Shown here: positions 21,794 through 29,129 of the stretch, piece by piece
Layout: each line of letters starts with the position of its first letter
Numbering within the stretch: position 1 is the first letter of the stretch
Origin: a virus
Reading direction: 5' to 3' (one strand)
IMG/VR virus record: IMGVR_UViG_3300017783_000112
Span: 1-32,425 of that record
Length of the DNA: 32,425 nt
The notes under the pieces: generated by a model
Databases searched by the model: none
Seen by the model: only the letters and a program-made list of their open reading frames with translations
Told to the model about the DNA's origin: nothing
Position numbers and translations under genes: made by a program

Positions 21794-22436
21794 ATACGCC
21801 AGTGGTTGAAACAGTGCCACCAGCCGCAGCACCATTGGCACTGTTGAAGTGGTTGTTCAAACGCACGATTACAGGGATACCAGCAGCAGTGAAGTCCTGG
21901 TTTTCAGGATCTTCTTGCCAACCCATAATACGCAAGTTGAGCGTATTAGTAGTAGCAATAGTGCTAACAGCAAGAGAAGCAGAGGAAATACCTGTTGTGG
22001 TAGAACCCGAAGTTCCTGTTGCAAAGTTAGCATTGGCGAACACATGTCCGCGCAAAGTTGCTTTGCTGGTTAATGACGCATTAGATGCAATTGCGTACAA
22101 CTGCATTGGGTCGTCATATACGAATGCCTTGACGGGATGATTGGTATCCGCGCCTGAACCAGGCCAGTAGTTTGAGAACACAGTCTCACCAGTTGTCGAG
22201 GACACATACTCACAGCCCCAGAAAACACCAAGCAAACCTACTGTTCCACCAGCCGCTGCGCCCACGATATCAATGTATCCTGTGGACAGAGGGATGACCG
22301 GGGAACCTTGGTAGATTGCGTTGCTATTGCCTGCAGCAATTTCGTAGAGTGTGTACCCTGACGCACCAGTTGAATTAGCATTCGATCCTAATTTTGCAAT
22401 AGGACGAAGGCCAAAAGAACCATTAGCGTTTGCCAT
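21792..22436 (-). CDS. Capsid accessory / decoration-type protein (214 aa)
   Basis: Probably a head accessory protein. Begins MANANGSFGLRPIAKLGSNA and contains GYTLYEIAAGNSNAIYQGSP, DPMQLYAIASNASLTSKATL and ends in Gly/Thr-rich TVSTTGV. From memory, the 'ANANGSFGLRPIA' opening and 'GYTxYxIA..N...I' pattern are seen in proteins encoded just before MCP genes of marine podoviruses. Thr/Ala/Ser-rich beta composition fits a cement protein. RBS GAAGGAGT is six bases before ATG. It immediately precedes the capsid gene and thus is likely co-expressed. Exact role unproven. Confidence 0.8.
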   Translation of the reverse strand: MANANGSFGLRPIAKLGSNANSTGASGYTLYEIAAGNSNAIYQGSPVIPLSTGYIDIVGAAAGGTVGLLGVFWGCEYVSSTTGETVFSNYWPGSGADTNHPVKAFVYDDPMQLYAIASNASLTSKATLRGHVFANANFATGTSGSTTTGISSASLAVSTIATTNTLNLRIMGWQEDPENQDFTAAGIPVIVRLNNHFNSANGAAAGGTVSTTGV

Positions 22437-22455
22437 GGGGTTACTCCTTCACAAG

Positions 22456-22917
22456 TTAATCGGAGTCGCGTTTGCGACCTCCAAAGGTTACACGACTTTG
22501 CCGTTCATTACTGATCGGCATTGAAGGATGTTGTTCCTTCATTAAGTCCTGGTCAACAGCGGTCATTTGTTCGCGGGTCCGTCCCCGGTAATAATCGGTT
22601 CTTTCCTGCGCTGTCTCTTCAGGTATACGGGCAAGCATCAGTCCACCAGTACCAATGATTCCAGCATGTTGCCCTTCGTCTATAGAGGCAAAATCAGATC
22701 CTGGGTACTCATCGGCTCTAACAGGTTCCCATCCTTCACGAAGTTTCGCATGGACGTTCATCTTGTCTTCATCACCTCTGAGTGCTGTACGGATCCAACG
22801 ATGTCTATATCCATCGGGAGCTTCCGGAGCCTCTAGTCTGCTGGGCGGTGCCCATGGTTTGCGGCGCGTTTCTTTTTCGCGTGTCTGGGTTGATCGTGGT
22901 TGTCTTGAATCACTCAT
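22456..22917 (-). CDS. Polar conserved-type protein of capsid module (153 aa)
   Basis: Function unknown. Arg/Glu/Asp-rich, no hydrophobic segments. The N-terminus (RKPWAPPSRLEAPEAPDGYR) has a Pro-rich linker, followed by HRWIRTALRGDEDKMNVHAK and REGWEPVRADEYPGSDFASI. A Gly strand GIIGTGGLMLARIPEETAQE and a basic C-terminus (RVTFGGRKRDSD) follow. From memory, the 'GYRHRWIR..L.G..D..NV..KLREGWEPV..DEYP' pattern is common in phages near capsid genes. RBS AAAGGAG upstream. Possibly head-assembly related. No motif ties it to a reaction. Confidence 0.8.
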   Translation of the reverse strand: MSDSRQPRSTQTREKETRRKPWAPPSRLEAPEAPDGYRHRWIRTALRGDEDKMNVHAKLREGWEPVRADEYPGSDFASIDEGQHAGIIGTGGLMLARIPEETAQERTDYYRGRTREQMTAVDQDLMKEQHPSMPISNERQSRVTFGGRKRDSD

Positions 22918-22921
22918 AGCA

Positions 22922-23800
22922 TTACTCCTTTACATACTTAGCGTATTCTTCAAGAGGAACACCAAGTTTTTTAGCCATTGCTACCTGTGATGGAGACAAC
23001 TTGACGGTCCTGCGCCCCTGTTTGTTACTGCGGGATGCGGAAGTTGAAGCCGAGGCGACCCTAGAACTTCCCCCGTTTTTGGGTTTACCCATTTCGTTTG
23101 GAAAACGGTTTTGTAAACGGGTATCCAATTCACTATAATACTCATCGCTTCCCGCGTCAAACCCTTCTTCAAGAAGTTGCTTGTCTATTACGAAAGCGGC
23201 ATTAGTCATTATCTCATCTTCGCCAAACCACTCGTGTCCTGCGGCCCATTTTTGTGCTTTGGGATCAGGTTGTTGTGCTTGTGGCTGTTGAACCTGTGGC
23301 TGTGGTGCAGGTTCTTGCTGCGGCTGTTGAACAGAAGCACTTTCCTGCCGCTGTTTTGCCAAGCGAAAACGCTCTTGTTCTATGGAAATTTTAGAAAGAG
23401 CCTGTTGAGCATCGAATAATGCATCAGCATCACCACGATCATGAGCTTCTCTGTAAGCCTGTTTTGCTGTAGACAACTGAGACTCAATACGATTTCCGTA
23501 CTCAGAAATGTAACCTTGGTCTAAGTTACTTAGCTTTGTTTTTAGCTGTTCGTTTTCTGTTTTTAAAACTTCCGCTAAACGAGCCGCTTCTTCTTTGTCT
23601 CGTTCTGCAAAGCGGTACTTTTCAGTTAGTTTTTTGATGCGCTTTTGCACACCCTTACTATAGTTGTCCAGTTCGTCTTCCGAAGTGTCCTGTTCCGCTG
23701 TCTCTACCTGCGGTGCAGTATCTTCTTCTTGCTGTTCAACCTGTTTTCCAGATTCGTCAAGGGTTACCTCAACTTCTTCTGTCATTTGTGCTTCTGCCAT
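22922..23800 (-). CDS. Scaffolding protein (292 aa)
   Basis: Probable head-assembly scaffold. Typical composition: acidic disordered N-terminus, a long coiled-coil region (about residues 50-150, for example KRIKKLTEKYRFAERDKEEA), a Gln/Pro linker (about 158-180) and a basic C-terminus (SNKQGRRTVKLSPSQVAMAK) that could bind the coat protein. Lack of cysteine and of enzyme motifs agrees. Position before the decoration and capsid genes matches P22 gene 8. RBS AGGAGG is well placed before the ATG. It starts 10 bases after the GroES-like gene. Confidence 0.87.
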   Translation of the reverse strand: MAEAQMTEEVEVTLDESGKQVEQQEEDTAPQVETAEQDTSEDELDNYSKGVQKRIKKLTEKYRFAERDKEEAARLAEVLKTENEQLKTKLSNLDQGYISEYGNRIESQLSTAKQAYREAHDRGDADALFDAQQALSKISIEQERFRLAKQRQESASVQQPQQEPAPQPQVQQPQAQQPDPKAQKWAAGHEWFGEDEIMTNAAFVIDKQLLEEGFDAGSDEYYSELDTRLQNRFPNEMGKPKNGGSSRVASASTSASRSNKQGRRTVKLSPSQVAMAKKLGVPLEEYAKYVKE

Positions 23801-23810
23801 TTATGCCTCC

Positions 23811-24281
23811 TCAGACCTGTTTTACATCATCTGGTTCTAAAATAGTGGCTATCACTTCGTCATCATTAATGATACGAACTTCGCCTCCATCAATCTTAAA
23901 CCGTGATCCTGCGTAGCGACCAATACACACCCACTGACCTTCTTGACACCACGCTTCTGGAGTATCTCCAAATTTGTTGGGGTCTTGGTAGGCCAAAGGT
24001 CCTAGCTTCAACACATAGGCTACTACTGTAGCCAAGGCTTCTCGCTCTCTCGCTTGGTCGGGAATTATAACGCCACCTTCTGTTTTAGCTCTGCCTTGAT
24101 AGGGCATAACTAAAAGCCTCCAGCCTGTAGGCTGCGGCAAGCGTTCTTTTAAGGTTTTTTGGAGTAGGCTAGGGTCAAGCACTTTTTCATTAGCGTTAAC
24201 GTAAGCCTCTTCAACTGAGGTGGATTTTTTATCGGCTACTTTTGCTGCGATATGATCAGGAACGTATAAAGTCTTCGCCAT
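23811..24281 (-). CDS. GroES-like co-chaperonin (156 aa)
   Basis: Predicted Cpn10-like partner for host GroEL, likely needed for capsid-protein folding. The Cpn10 core begins QPTGWRLLVMPYQGRAKTEG, with the mobile-loop segment KTEGGVIIPDQARE (GGVII at 69-73, compare GroES GGIVL), followed by ATVVAYVLKLGPLAYQD and the C-terminal strand VRIINDDEVIATILE. An N-terminal extension of about 50 residues is not in GroES, and residues about 100-120 (KFGDTPEAWCQEGQWVCIGR) replace the roof loop. I chose ATG 24281 (GGAG upstream); a longer reading starting 24386 lacks support. It overlaps the previous gene by 26 bases. No GroEL gene is seen. Confidence 0.9.
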   Translation of the reverse strand: MAKTLYVPDHIAAKVADKKSTSVEEAYVNANEKVLDPSLLQKTLKERLPQPTGWRLLVMPYQGRAKTEGGVIIPDQAREREALATVVAYVLKLGPLAYQDPNKFGDTPEAWCQEGQWVCIGRYAGSRFKIDGGEVRIINDDEVIATILEPDDVKQV

Positions 24282-24468
24282 CGTCTGTGTTTCTCTCCAG
24301 CAGGGATTTAATTTCTTCCTTGGCGTAGACAAGTCCCTGTACTTCTCCCACCAACCGCTGATACTGCTCAAAGTTTTGAACACCACCAGATGTTAACATG
24401 TCGGCAACCTGATATTCTCGTTGCTCTAACAATTTATATATGTATTTTGCGAAGTCTGCAACATCCAT
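24256..24468 (-). CDS. Short helical protein of unknown function (70 aa)
   Basis: Predicted three-helix small protein: DVADFAKYIYKLLEQREYQV, GVQNFEQYQRLVGEVQGLVY, then KEEIKSLLERN. From memory, short proteins with the opening M-D-x-x-x-F-A-K-Y-I-Y-K-L-L recur in marine phage capsid modules. Starts in a TAATG overlap with the Cys-rich gene and overlaps the GroES-like gene by 26 bases. No enzymatic motif. It might be a chaperone accessory or a virion part. Confidence 0.8.
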   Translation of the reverse strand: MDVADFAKYIYKLLEQREYQVADMLTSGGVQNFEQYQRLVGEVQGLVYAKEEIKSLLERNTDDGEDFIRS

Positions 24469-24848
24469 TATAAAATATCTTTGTAGCTTGCTTGTTTATC
24501 ACTTGTGATCGGGCCACCTTCTGCCCAACTATCACATGTATTATCGGACTCGCAAACAAACTTCCAGATCTGACAGTAGCCCGTGTCGCCGGACTCATCA
24601 CCTATGCACTCAAGCATATCTTCCGTCTGGTTATATGCAGAACAACTTCCACATACGTCATCTGCGCGGAAAGCCGAAGTGATATTAGGCTCACGATAGT
24701 TTGCTTCCTCTATCGCAATTTCACGGTTTTCTGCGTTTAGGTCAGCGTCTTGAGTAGGAAGAGGACATGCTTTTCCGTCATCATCGTCTGACATCTTATC
24801 TACCGGGATACCACCGTCCGCCATAATACTTATTATAATGGTAGGCAT
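24468..24848 (-). CDS. Cys-rich protein with HiPIP-like pattern (126 aa)
   Basis: Seven cysteines at about 28, 66, 69, 81, 92, 99 and 105. The C-terminal block DDVCGSCSAYNQTEDMLECI, GDESGDTGYCQIWKFVCESD and NTCDSWAEGGP contains CxxCxxYN, GYC and CDSW. High-potential iron-sulfur proteins have CxxCxxY...C...GWCxxW, so a 4Fe-4S site is possible, but extra cysteines and other spacings leave a zinc or disulphide fold equally possible. The N-terminus is acidic (SDDDDGKACPLPTQDADL). It starts and ends in TAATG overlaps, located between a GG-motif protein and the short helical protein. The presence of an iron-sulfur-like protein inside a head-assembly block is odd. Confidence 0.75.
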   Translation of the reverse strand: MPTIIISIMADGGIPVDKMSDDDDGKACPLPTQDADLNAENREIAIEEANYREPNITSAFRADDVCGSCSAYNQTEDMLECIGDESGDTGYCQIWKFVCESDNTCDSWAEGGPITSDKQASYKDIL

Positions 24849-25228
24849 TAGTATGTCCCGCTAAACTTTTTGCCTTTTACAGCAGAACCTGAACCTCGGC
24901 ACATGCTACCAACTTCAACAGACATGCCGTCTTTGAAGCCTTTAACTCTGCCGCCGTAACGATAAGTGCGACCAGTCTCTTTAAATAGATCAGACTTTAT
25001 TTCATCAACCATATCTTGATCGCCAGACTCTTGAGCCGATTTAAGCATCTCTTCTAGTTCTACAGTACGAACGTCTTCATCGATACTGCCGCCAGAACCA
25101 TATTTAACCATGCCGCCACTCATCATACTATTTTTCATAGCTTCAAAATCTGCACCCGTGATTGAGTCACGAGGTTCTGCTACACGAGCAATCTTCATCT
25201 GCTTGGCAGTATACTTGTTTTTTGACAT
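24848..25228 (-). CDS. GG-motif small protein (126 aa)
   Basis: Unknown function. Contains SMMSGGMVKYGSGGSIDEDV and YRYGGRVKGFKDGMSVEVG, i.e. GGMV and GGRV elements, and ends VKGKKFSGTY. Charged helices lie in between (EDVRTVELEEMLKSAQESGD). I chose ATG 25228, sharing its A with the TGA stop of the holin-like gene (TGATG), with TAGGAG six bases upstream. Its C-terminal 'KKFSGTY' resembles the ends of the proteins encoded at 29129-29509 (KNFKGSF) and of the 13-codon ORF (GKFRGIF). Probably a virion-associated or assembly polypeptide. Confidence 0.8.
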   Translation of the reverse strand: MSKNKYTAKQMKIARVAEPRDSITGADFEAMKNSMMSGGMVKYGSGGSIDEDVRTVELEEMLKSAQESGDQDMVDEIKSDLFKETGRTYRYGGRVKGFKDGMSVEVGSMCRGSGSAVKGKKFSGTY

Positions 25229-25686
25229 CACTTACTCCTAACATACTTCGACACGGCTCTGTTGCCGAACCAGAATGACATGATTGCAGCAAAAAGTCCA
25301 GTCGTTTCAGGACTCCACATCAAATCCACTGCTTCCTTCCAATCTCCGCCAGATTCTAAGACCTTCAGCATAATCACGACTTCAACCATGACAAACATCA
25401 GGAAAAAGGCGTAAGTAATAACAGGCCTAACGCTACCGCGCAGAGCGTTGACAAATCCTCCAGAGTCAATACTTCGATCATGTTCATAAATACTCTTTGT
25501 TTCTTGAATGTCAGCTTGCTTATCAAGTTCTTGTAGTTTAAGCGCAGAACGCTTTTCCATCAACTCTGCTTCCATCTTCATGGTTTCAAGTTTTTGCTTA
25601 TGTTCTTGTCCAGCCTTGAAATAGTTCAAAACCTCTGGAAGAAAACTTGTGCCGAAGCCAAGAAGGCTTCCTAATAAACTCATCAT
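25228..25686 (-). CDS. Holin-like protein of the 3TM GTA type (152 aa)
   Basis: Predicted membrane protein resembling the three-TM holin family found in gene-transfer agents and phages (PF11351-like from memory). N-terminal hydrophobic segment LLGSLLGFGTSFLPEVLNYF, a charged amphipathic helix region (ELMEKRSALKLQELDKQADI), then RGSVRPVITYAFFLMFVMVE (second hydrophobic segment) and TTGLFAAIMSFWFGNRAVSK (third). The conserved-looking VRPVITYAFF and FWFGxR blocks support it. I chose ATG 25686 (GGAGG nine bases upstream) over an overlapping longer start. Likely acts with the lysozyme at the other end of the window; structural role cannot be excluded. Confidence 0.78.
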   Translation of the reverse strand: MMSLLGSLLGFGTSFLPEVLNYFKAGQEHKQKLETMKMEAELMEKRSALKLQELDKQADIQETKSIYEHDRSIDSGGFVNALRGSVRPVITYAFFLMFVMVEVVIMLKVLESGGDWKEAVDLMWSPETTGLFAAIMSFWFGNRAVSKYVRSK

Positions 25687-25687
25687 C

Positions 25688-25915
25688 TCAATAAACCTCC
25701 ACTGAGCCTTCCTTAACATGCACGGGAACACAGTATGCTGTAGCGCGATCCCTTGAATCTAAGTAATCTTGATACATAAAGTTACCATATCTTTTAGTGA
25801 CTTGCGAGGCAAAGAAATTACAGCTTGTCACGCTACGAAAATACATAGTGTTACTAACCAGCCGTCTATCATCTCCAGCTCCAAGATAGACCATGAGCAG
25901 GAAGACATGGATCAT
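25688..25915 (-). CDS. Small protein with hydrophobic N-terminus (75 aa)
   Basis: Begins MIHVFLLMVYLGAGDDRRLV, a possible signal or membrane-leader, then RSVTSCNFFASQVTKRYGNF and ends CVPVHVKEGSVEVY. Two cysteines in the mature part could form a disulphide. It overlaps the upstream two-TM gene as ATGA and ends two bases before the holin-like start. In this lysis-like cluster (two-TM protein, this, 3TM protein) a spanin-like or lysis-regulator role is conceivable. Not recognised by family. Confidence 0.75.
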   Translation of the reverse strand: MIHVFLLMVYLGAGDDRRLVSNTMYFRSVTSCNFFASQVTKRYGNFMYQDYLDSRDRATAYCVPVHVKEGSVEVY

Positions 25916-26133
25916 TCCTCTGTTTGGTTAACAGAAGTAGGTTTACTGTTAACATACAAACCAAACCAAGCCGCTCCCGCACCAACGATCACGGAAAATC
26001 CACCAGCTTGAGCATTGTTCGGCTCTGGCAATGACATAAACCACTGACAAAACTGATAGAAAACTATCATATATGTAAAAATTAAGGCTCTTGGAACGAT
26101 GCGCCATGCATCTAATTTTTTAGGGGTTATCAT
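25912..26133 (-). CDS. Two-TM holin-like protein (73 aa)
   Basis: Predicted small membrane protein: N-terminal MITPKKLDAWRIVPRALIFT, with hydrophobic stretches at about residues 14-33 and 43-61 (AGGFSVIVGAGAAWFGLYVN) separated by a short Pro/Asn loop (PEPNNAQ), and a polar C-terminus. Size and two spans fit class II holins of marine phages. ATG 26133 has AAGGA eight bases upstream; an ATG at 26142 overlapping the previous gene is an alternative. Two adjacent holin candidates suggest either a holin/antiholin pair or one non-lytic membrane protein. Confidence 0.78.
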   Translation of the reverse strand: MITPKKLDAWRIVPRALIFTYMIVFYQFCQWFMSLPEPNNAQAGGFSVIVGAGAAWFGLYVNSKPTSVNQTEE

Positions 26134-26134
26134 A

Positions 26135-26608
26135 CTATTCATCCTTAAACTTAAAAAACCAAAGTAATAAAAGTAAAATAGCTACTCCAGTCACAATAGA
26201 CGCTACAATTACAACCCACTCTAAAAACTTCTGTCGTCTTTCGCGTTGACGGTACAGAGTTTCTTGCCTTTGCTTTCGTATTCTGCCTTCCATTGCTATG
26301 AGTTCATCCCAAGCCTTGGAACCAATGGTGTACTGCATCCATTGTTTTAACTCCGCTCTTTGCTTTTCGGCTTTCTTTTTAGCGGCATAGGCTTCTAATG
26401 CTTCCTGTTCAATACTTTTGCCAGAAAACATCTTCTTAAAAAGTGGGGGATTTTTAGCTTCTTTTTCCGCTTGATCAATGTCAGAAAGCGCACCCATCCA
26501 TCGGCTCAATTGACCGACCATGGACTCGATATCTCGACCTACCGCGAAGCCTTTTTTAATTGCAGAAAACGCCGCCGTAGCGGTTGCCATTGCACTAACT
26601 GGATCCAC
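26135..26608 (-). CDS. Tail-anchored membrane protein of unknown function (157 aa)
   Basis: Helical charged protein with a C-terminal membrane anchor: the first 125 residues are amphipathic and Lys/Glu-rich (IEQEALEAYAAKKKAEKQRA, RKQRQETLYRQRERRQKFLE), followed by WVVIVASIVTGVAILLLLLW as a transmembrane helix and a short FKFKDE tail. It starts with GTG, sharing its G with the TAG stop of the portal (TAGTG); the next ATG is at 26590. Position between the portal and holin candidates suggests a membrane or lysis role, possibly a spanin or internal membrane-targeting protein. Not recognised. Confidence 0.75.
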   Translation of the reverse strand: MDPVSAMATATAAFSAIKKGFAVGRDIESMVGQLSRWMGALSDIDQAEKEAKNPPLFKKMFSGKSIEQEALEAYAAKKKAEKQRAELKQWMQYTIGSKAWDELIAMEGRIRKQRQETLYRQRERRQKFLEWVVIVASIVTGVAILLLLLWFFKFKDE

Positions 26609-29088
26609 TAACTTTGACGCATCGCCGCCATATCACGCTGGTTTTGAATACGCTCCCTGTTCACATCTGCTCTGTCCTCCGCGATTTCCTCTTGGAGTTC
26701 AATTCTAGCTGCGTCAGTCATAGCTCGTTGTTGGAGCTTCTGGCGTTCAATATCTAACTCAGCGGCATCTTGCTGTGCTCGTCTTTGAGACTCCGCCGCT
26801 TTGATAGCTAGTTCTTGCTGACGAATTTGAACCAGCGGATCTTGCTGCCCCTGTGGAGCCAGCATCTGTAGTATTTCTTGAGTGAACTGCGCTTCAAGTT
26901 TTGCAACTTCAGCTTCTATCATTTCAGGCGACATCATTTGTGCTTGTTGCATTGCTTGTTGTGCCATCATAGGATCTACCGCGCCCATCTGTGCACCTAA
27001 TGCCATCTGTTGCGCTTGCGCTTGAGCTTGTTGCGCTTGTTGCATGACAGCTAAACGTGCTTTCATTGAAATGTGATCTTGGATATGTGCAATGTAAATA
27101 GCGTAGATGTTTGGAGAGCCAGCCACCATAGGCAACTTCATAAAGGTGACATGCGCCATAATATGGGCATCATGATCCTGCTCTTGAAACGCAGTCAAGA
27201 TCTCACCCTGTAATGCCTTCGCATTTTCGATGCTTGGGCTGGTAGGTTGCGGTTCTTTCTTGGCAGGCAATATCTCATCAATGTTCTGGACTTCTAACGC
27301 CTGATACATACGCTTGTATGCTTCGTACAGGTTGTGAATCTGCGGGTTGGATTGCGCCAGTTGAAGTTGTGTTTGCGCTAATGTTACGCGCTGGGCCATC
27401 GAGAAGATGTTCGGATCAGACACTGGAATAATGTCCACACGCCCGTCAAAGTCTTGCGCCATGATTTCTGATGGCGCACCAGCAACTTCATAAGGATAAA
27501 CCGCTGGCATGTTTTCCGCTAAGATCTTACCCAACAAACGGAACTCGGTCTTTTGCGCGTAATGCAACCGCTTGTGAATAGCTGACATAACTTTCATGCC
27601 ACGCTCAAGCAAAGCTACAGTTGTGCCTACAGGCATATCTCCACTTTGCCCCTCGCCAATCTGTTGATCAGCAATAGAAACGAAACGGCGACCACCCTCA
27701 ATCAACGAGCCTAGCAACTGAGCAAGAGTGCCTGACGGCTCTTTGAATGGAAGTGGAATGATTGAGTTTCTGATATCCCCACCAGGAGCATCAATATCTC
27801 TGAACTCACCAGGAGCTAGTGGCTCGTCTTCGTTACGAATACGAATACCTCGCGCCTTGAAACCAGATGGCAGGTTGGCCAGTGTACCAGCATCTATCAA
27901 CTGTCTAAGAATACTTGTCGCTGCACGACCTAACCCGCCGATCATATGAATTAGACCAAACCCGTAGAACCCTAGACCAGGGAGAAACTTGTAGTGCACG
28001 AAGTATTGACGCTTGCGCTTTAATGGATCTTGTTGATCATAGTTGCGAATAATGGAAAGAACTTCCCCAGAACCCTGATCAATCGTAACAATATATGGCA
28101 GCTTAATTCCCGTAGGCTCACCGTCCGTGCCCACGTCTTCAAAACCCTCTAACTCAAGATCGACATGCATCTCCAGTAAGGTGTGGATTTCATCAGTGTA
28201 TCCTTTGGAAATACCCTCTAGTTCATCTACCTTATCTCGAACCGGATTGTCTTGATCTTCTCCGTCTTCTGAAATCTCAACATCGCGGTAAACACCCGCA
28301 ACCTGCATTTTGCGAATTTGATTGCCGTCCATGCGAACAGTGTGAGTAACACGAGGAGCCGTAGCTAAATCAGTAGCAGAATAAGACACAACCAAGTCTT
28401 CGGCTGGGACGAATGCAGATACCGCACGTCCTTTAGTAGGGTCGTAGTAAACTTTCTTAAAAGTAGAACCGGACAACGGTAGATAGAACAACATCTGATC
28501 CGTGTCAGGATCAAACTCTTCCATCACTTCCGTGACTTGATAGTTCATAAAGTTCTTAACACGAGAAGACTGAGCTTCTTTCTCCGGTGTCTTTGCACCC
28601 ATGATCTGTGTTTTGACAGGGCCACCCGCTGGAAGCAACTCTTTGTAGGCTTGCGCCTGAAACTGCGTAACGGACTCGGAGATTAATGGATGAGTGACAC
28701 CAGATGAACCTTCAAAAGGCTGGCTCCGCTCTTGATACTTGATACCTAAAAGATCTAACCCCTTTGTGTATCCCTCTTCCCAATCAGAACGAGACTCCAT
28801 ATCTTCTTCATACAACCCACGAAGTTCACTGGATATCTCACCAAGAATGCCCTCGTCAACCACCTCGGCTAGGTTCGCCATGTGATCATACTGTTCAGTC
28901 TCGACCTCTATTCCGTCTGGCATCTCCCCACCCATAAGAGCCTGAATGAGCGCAGTTCCGTCAGCCTGTTCCATGACTTCCGCACCGCCAGCAAAATCTT
29001 CTACCTGCGGTATCTCTACGTTCATTCCTTCTGGAGCCTCGATTCCAGAATCTACTAAGCTGCCCATAGGGCGTGGAGGTATTGCCAT
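26608..29088 (-). CDS. Portal protein (P22-type, 826 aa)
   Basis: Dodecameric DNA entry channel at the head vertex. Evidence: position immediately after the terminase, large size, and typical segments: RSDWEEGYTKGLDLLGIKYQ, QPFEGSSGVTHPLISESVTQ, FQAQAYKELLPAGGPVKTQI, then YKFLPGLGFYGFGLIHMIGG and ILRQLIDAGTLANLPSGFKA, and later VGTTVALLERGMKVMSAIHK. The extended C-terminal 145 residues (from about 682) are Gln/Ala/Met-rich helical, compatible with a barrel-type P22 portal; total length exceeds P22 gp1 (725). RBS AGAGGG is upstream of the ATG. It starts at a TAATG overlap with the 13-codon ORF and stops in a TAGTG overlap. Confidence 0.92.
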   Translation of the reverse strand: MAIPPRPMGSLVDSGIEAPEGMNVEIPQVEDFAGGAEVMEQADGTALIQALMGGEMPDGIEVETEQYDHMANLAEVVDEGILGEISSELRGLYEEDMESRSDWEEGYTKGLDLLGIKYQERSQPFEGSSGVTHPLISESVTQFQAQAYKELLPAGGPVKTQIMGAKTPEKEAQSSRVKNFMNYQVTEVMEEFDPDTDQMLFYLPLSGSTFKKVYYDPTKGRAVSAFVPAEDLVVSYSATDLATAPRVTHTVRMDGNQIRKMQVAGVYRDVEISEDGEDQDNPVRDKVDELEGISKGYTDEIHTLLEMHVDLELEGFEDVGTDGEPTGIKLPYIVTIDQGSGEVLSIIRNYDQQDPLKRKRQYFVHYKFLPGLGFYGFGLIHMIGGLGRAATSILRQLIDAGTLANLPSGFKARGIRIRNEDEPLAPGEFRDIDAPGGDIRNSIIPLPFKEPSGTLAQLLGSLIEGGRRFVSIADQQIGEGQSGDMPVGTTVALLERGMKVMSAIHKRLHYAQKTEFRLLGKILAENMPAVYPYEVAGAPSEIMAQDFDGRVDIIPVSDPNIFSMAQRVTLAQTQLQLAQSNPQIHNLYEAYKRMYQALEVQNIDEILPAKKEPQPTSPSIENAKALQGEILTAFQEQDHDAHIMAHVTFMKLPMVAGSPNIYAIYIAHIQDHISMKARLAVMQQAQQAQAQAQQMALGAQMGAVDPMMAQQAMQQAQMMSPEMIEAEVAKLEAQFTQEILQMLAPQGQQDPLVQIRQQELAIKAAESQRRAQQDAAELDIERQKLQQRAMTDAARIELQEEIAEDRADVNRERIQNQRDMAAMRQS

Positions 29089-29129
29089 TAGAATATCCCT
29101 CTAAACTTTCCGCGTCTCTTGACCTTCAT
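29088..29129 (-). CDS. Putative 13-codon mini-gene (MKVKRRGKFRGIF)
   Basis: ATG at 29129 to TAA at 29088-29090, reading MKVKRRGKFRGIF. Its start shares a base with the TAA of the upstream gene and its stop shares a base with the portal ATG, so it exactly fills the 40-base gap. AAGGG lies nine bases upstream. Six of 13 residues are Lys or Arg and it ends KFRGIF, like the C-terminus KNFKGSF of the upstream protein. It may be a true micropeptide or only a leader that couples ribosomes to the portal start. Confidence 0.45.
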   Translation of the reverse strand: MKVKRRGKFRGIF

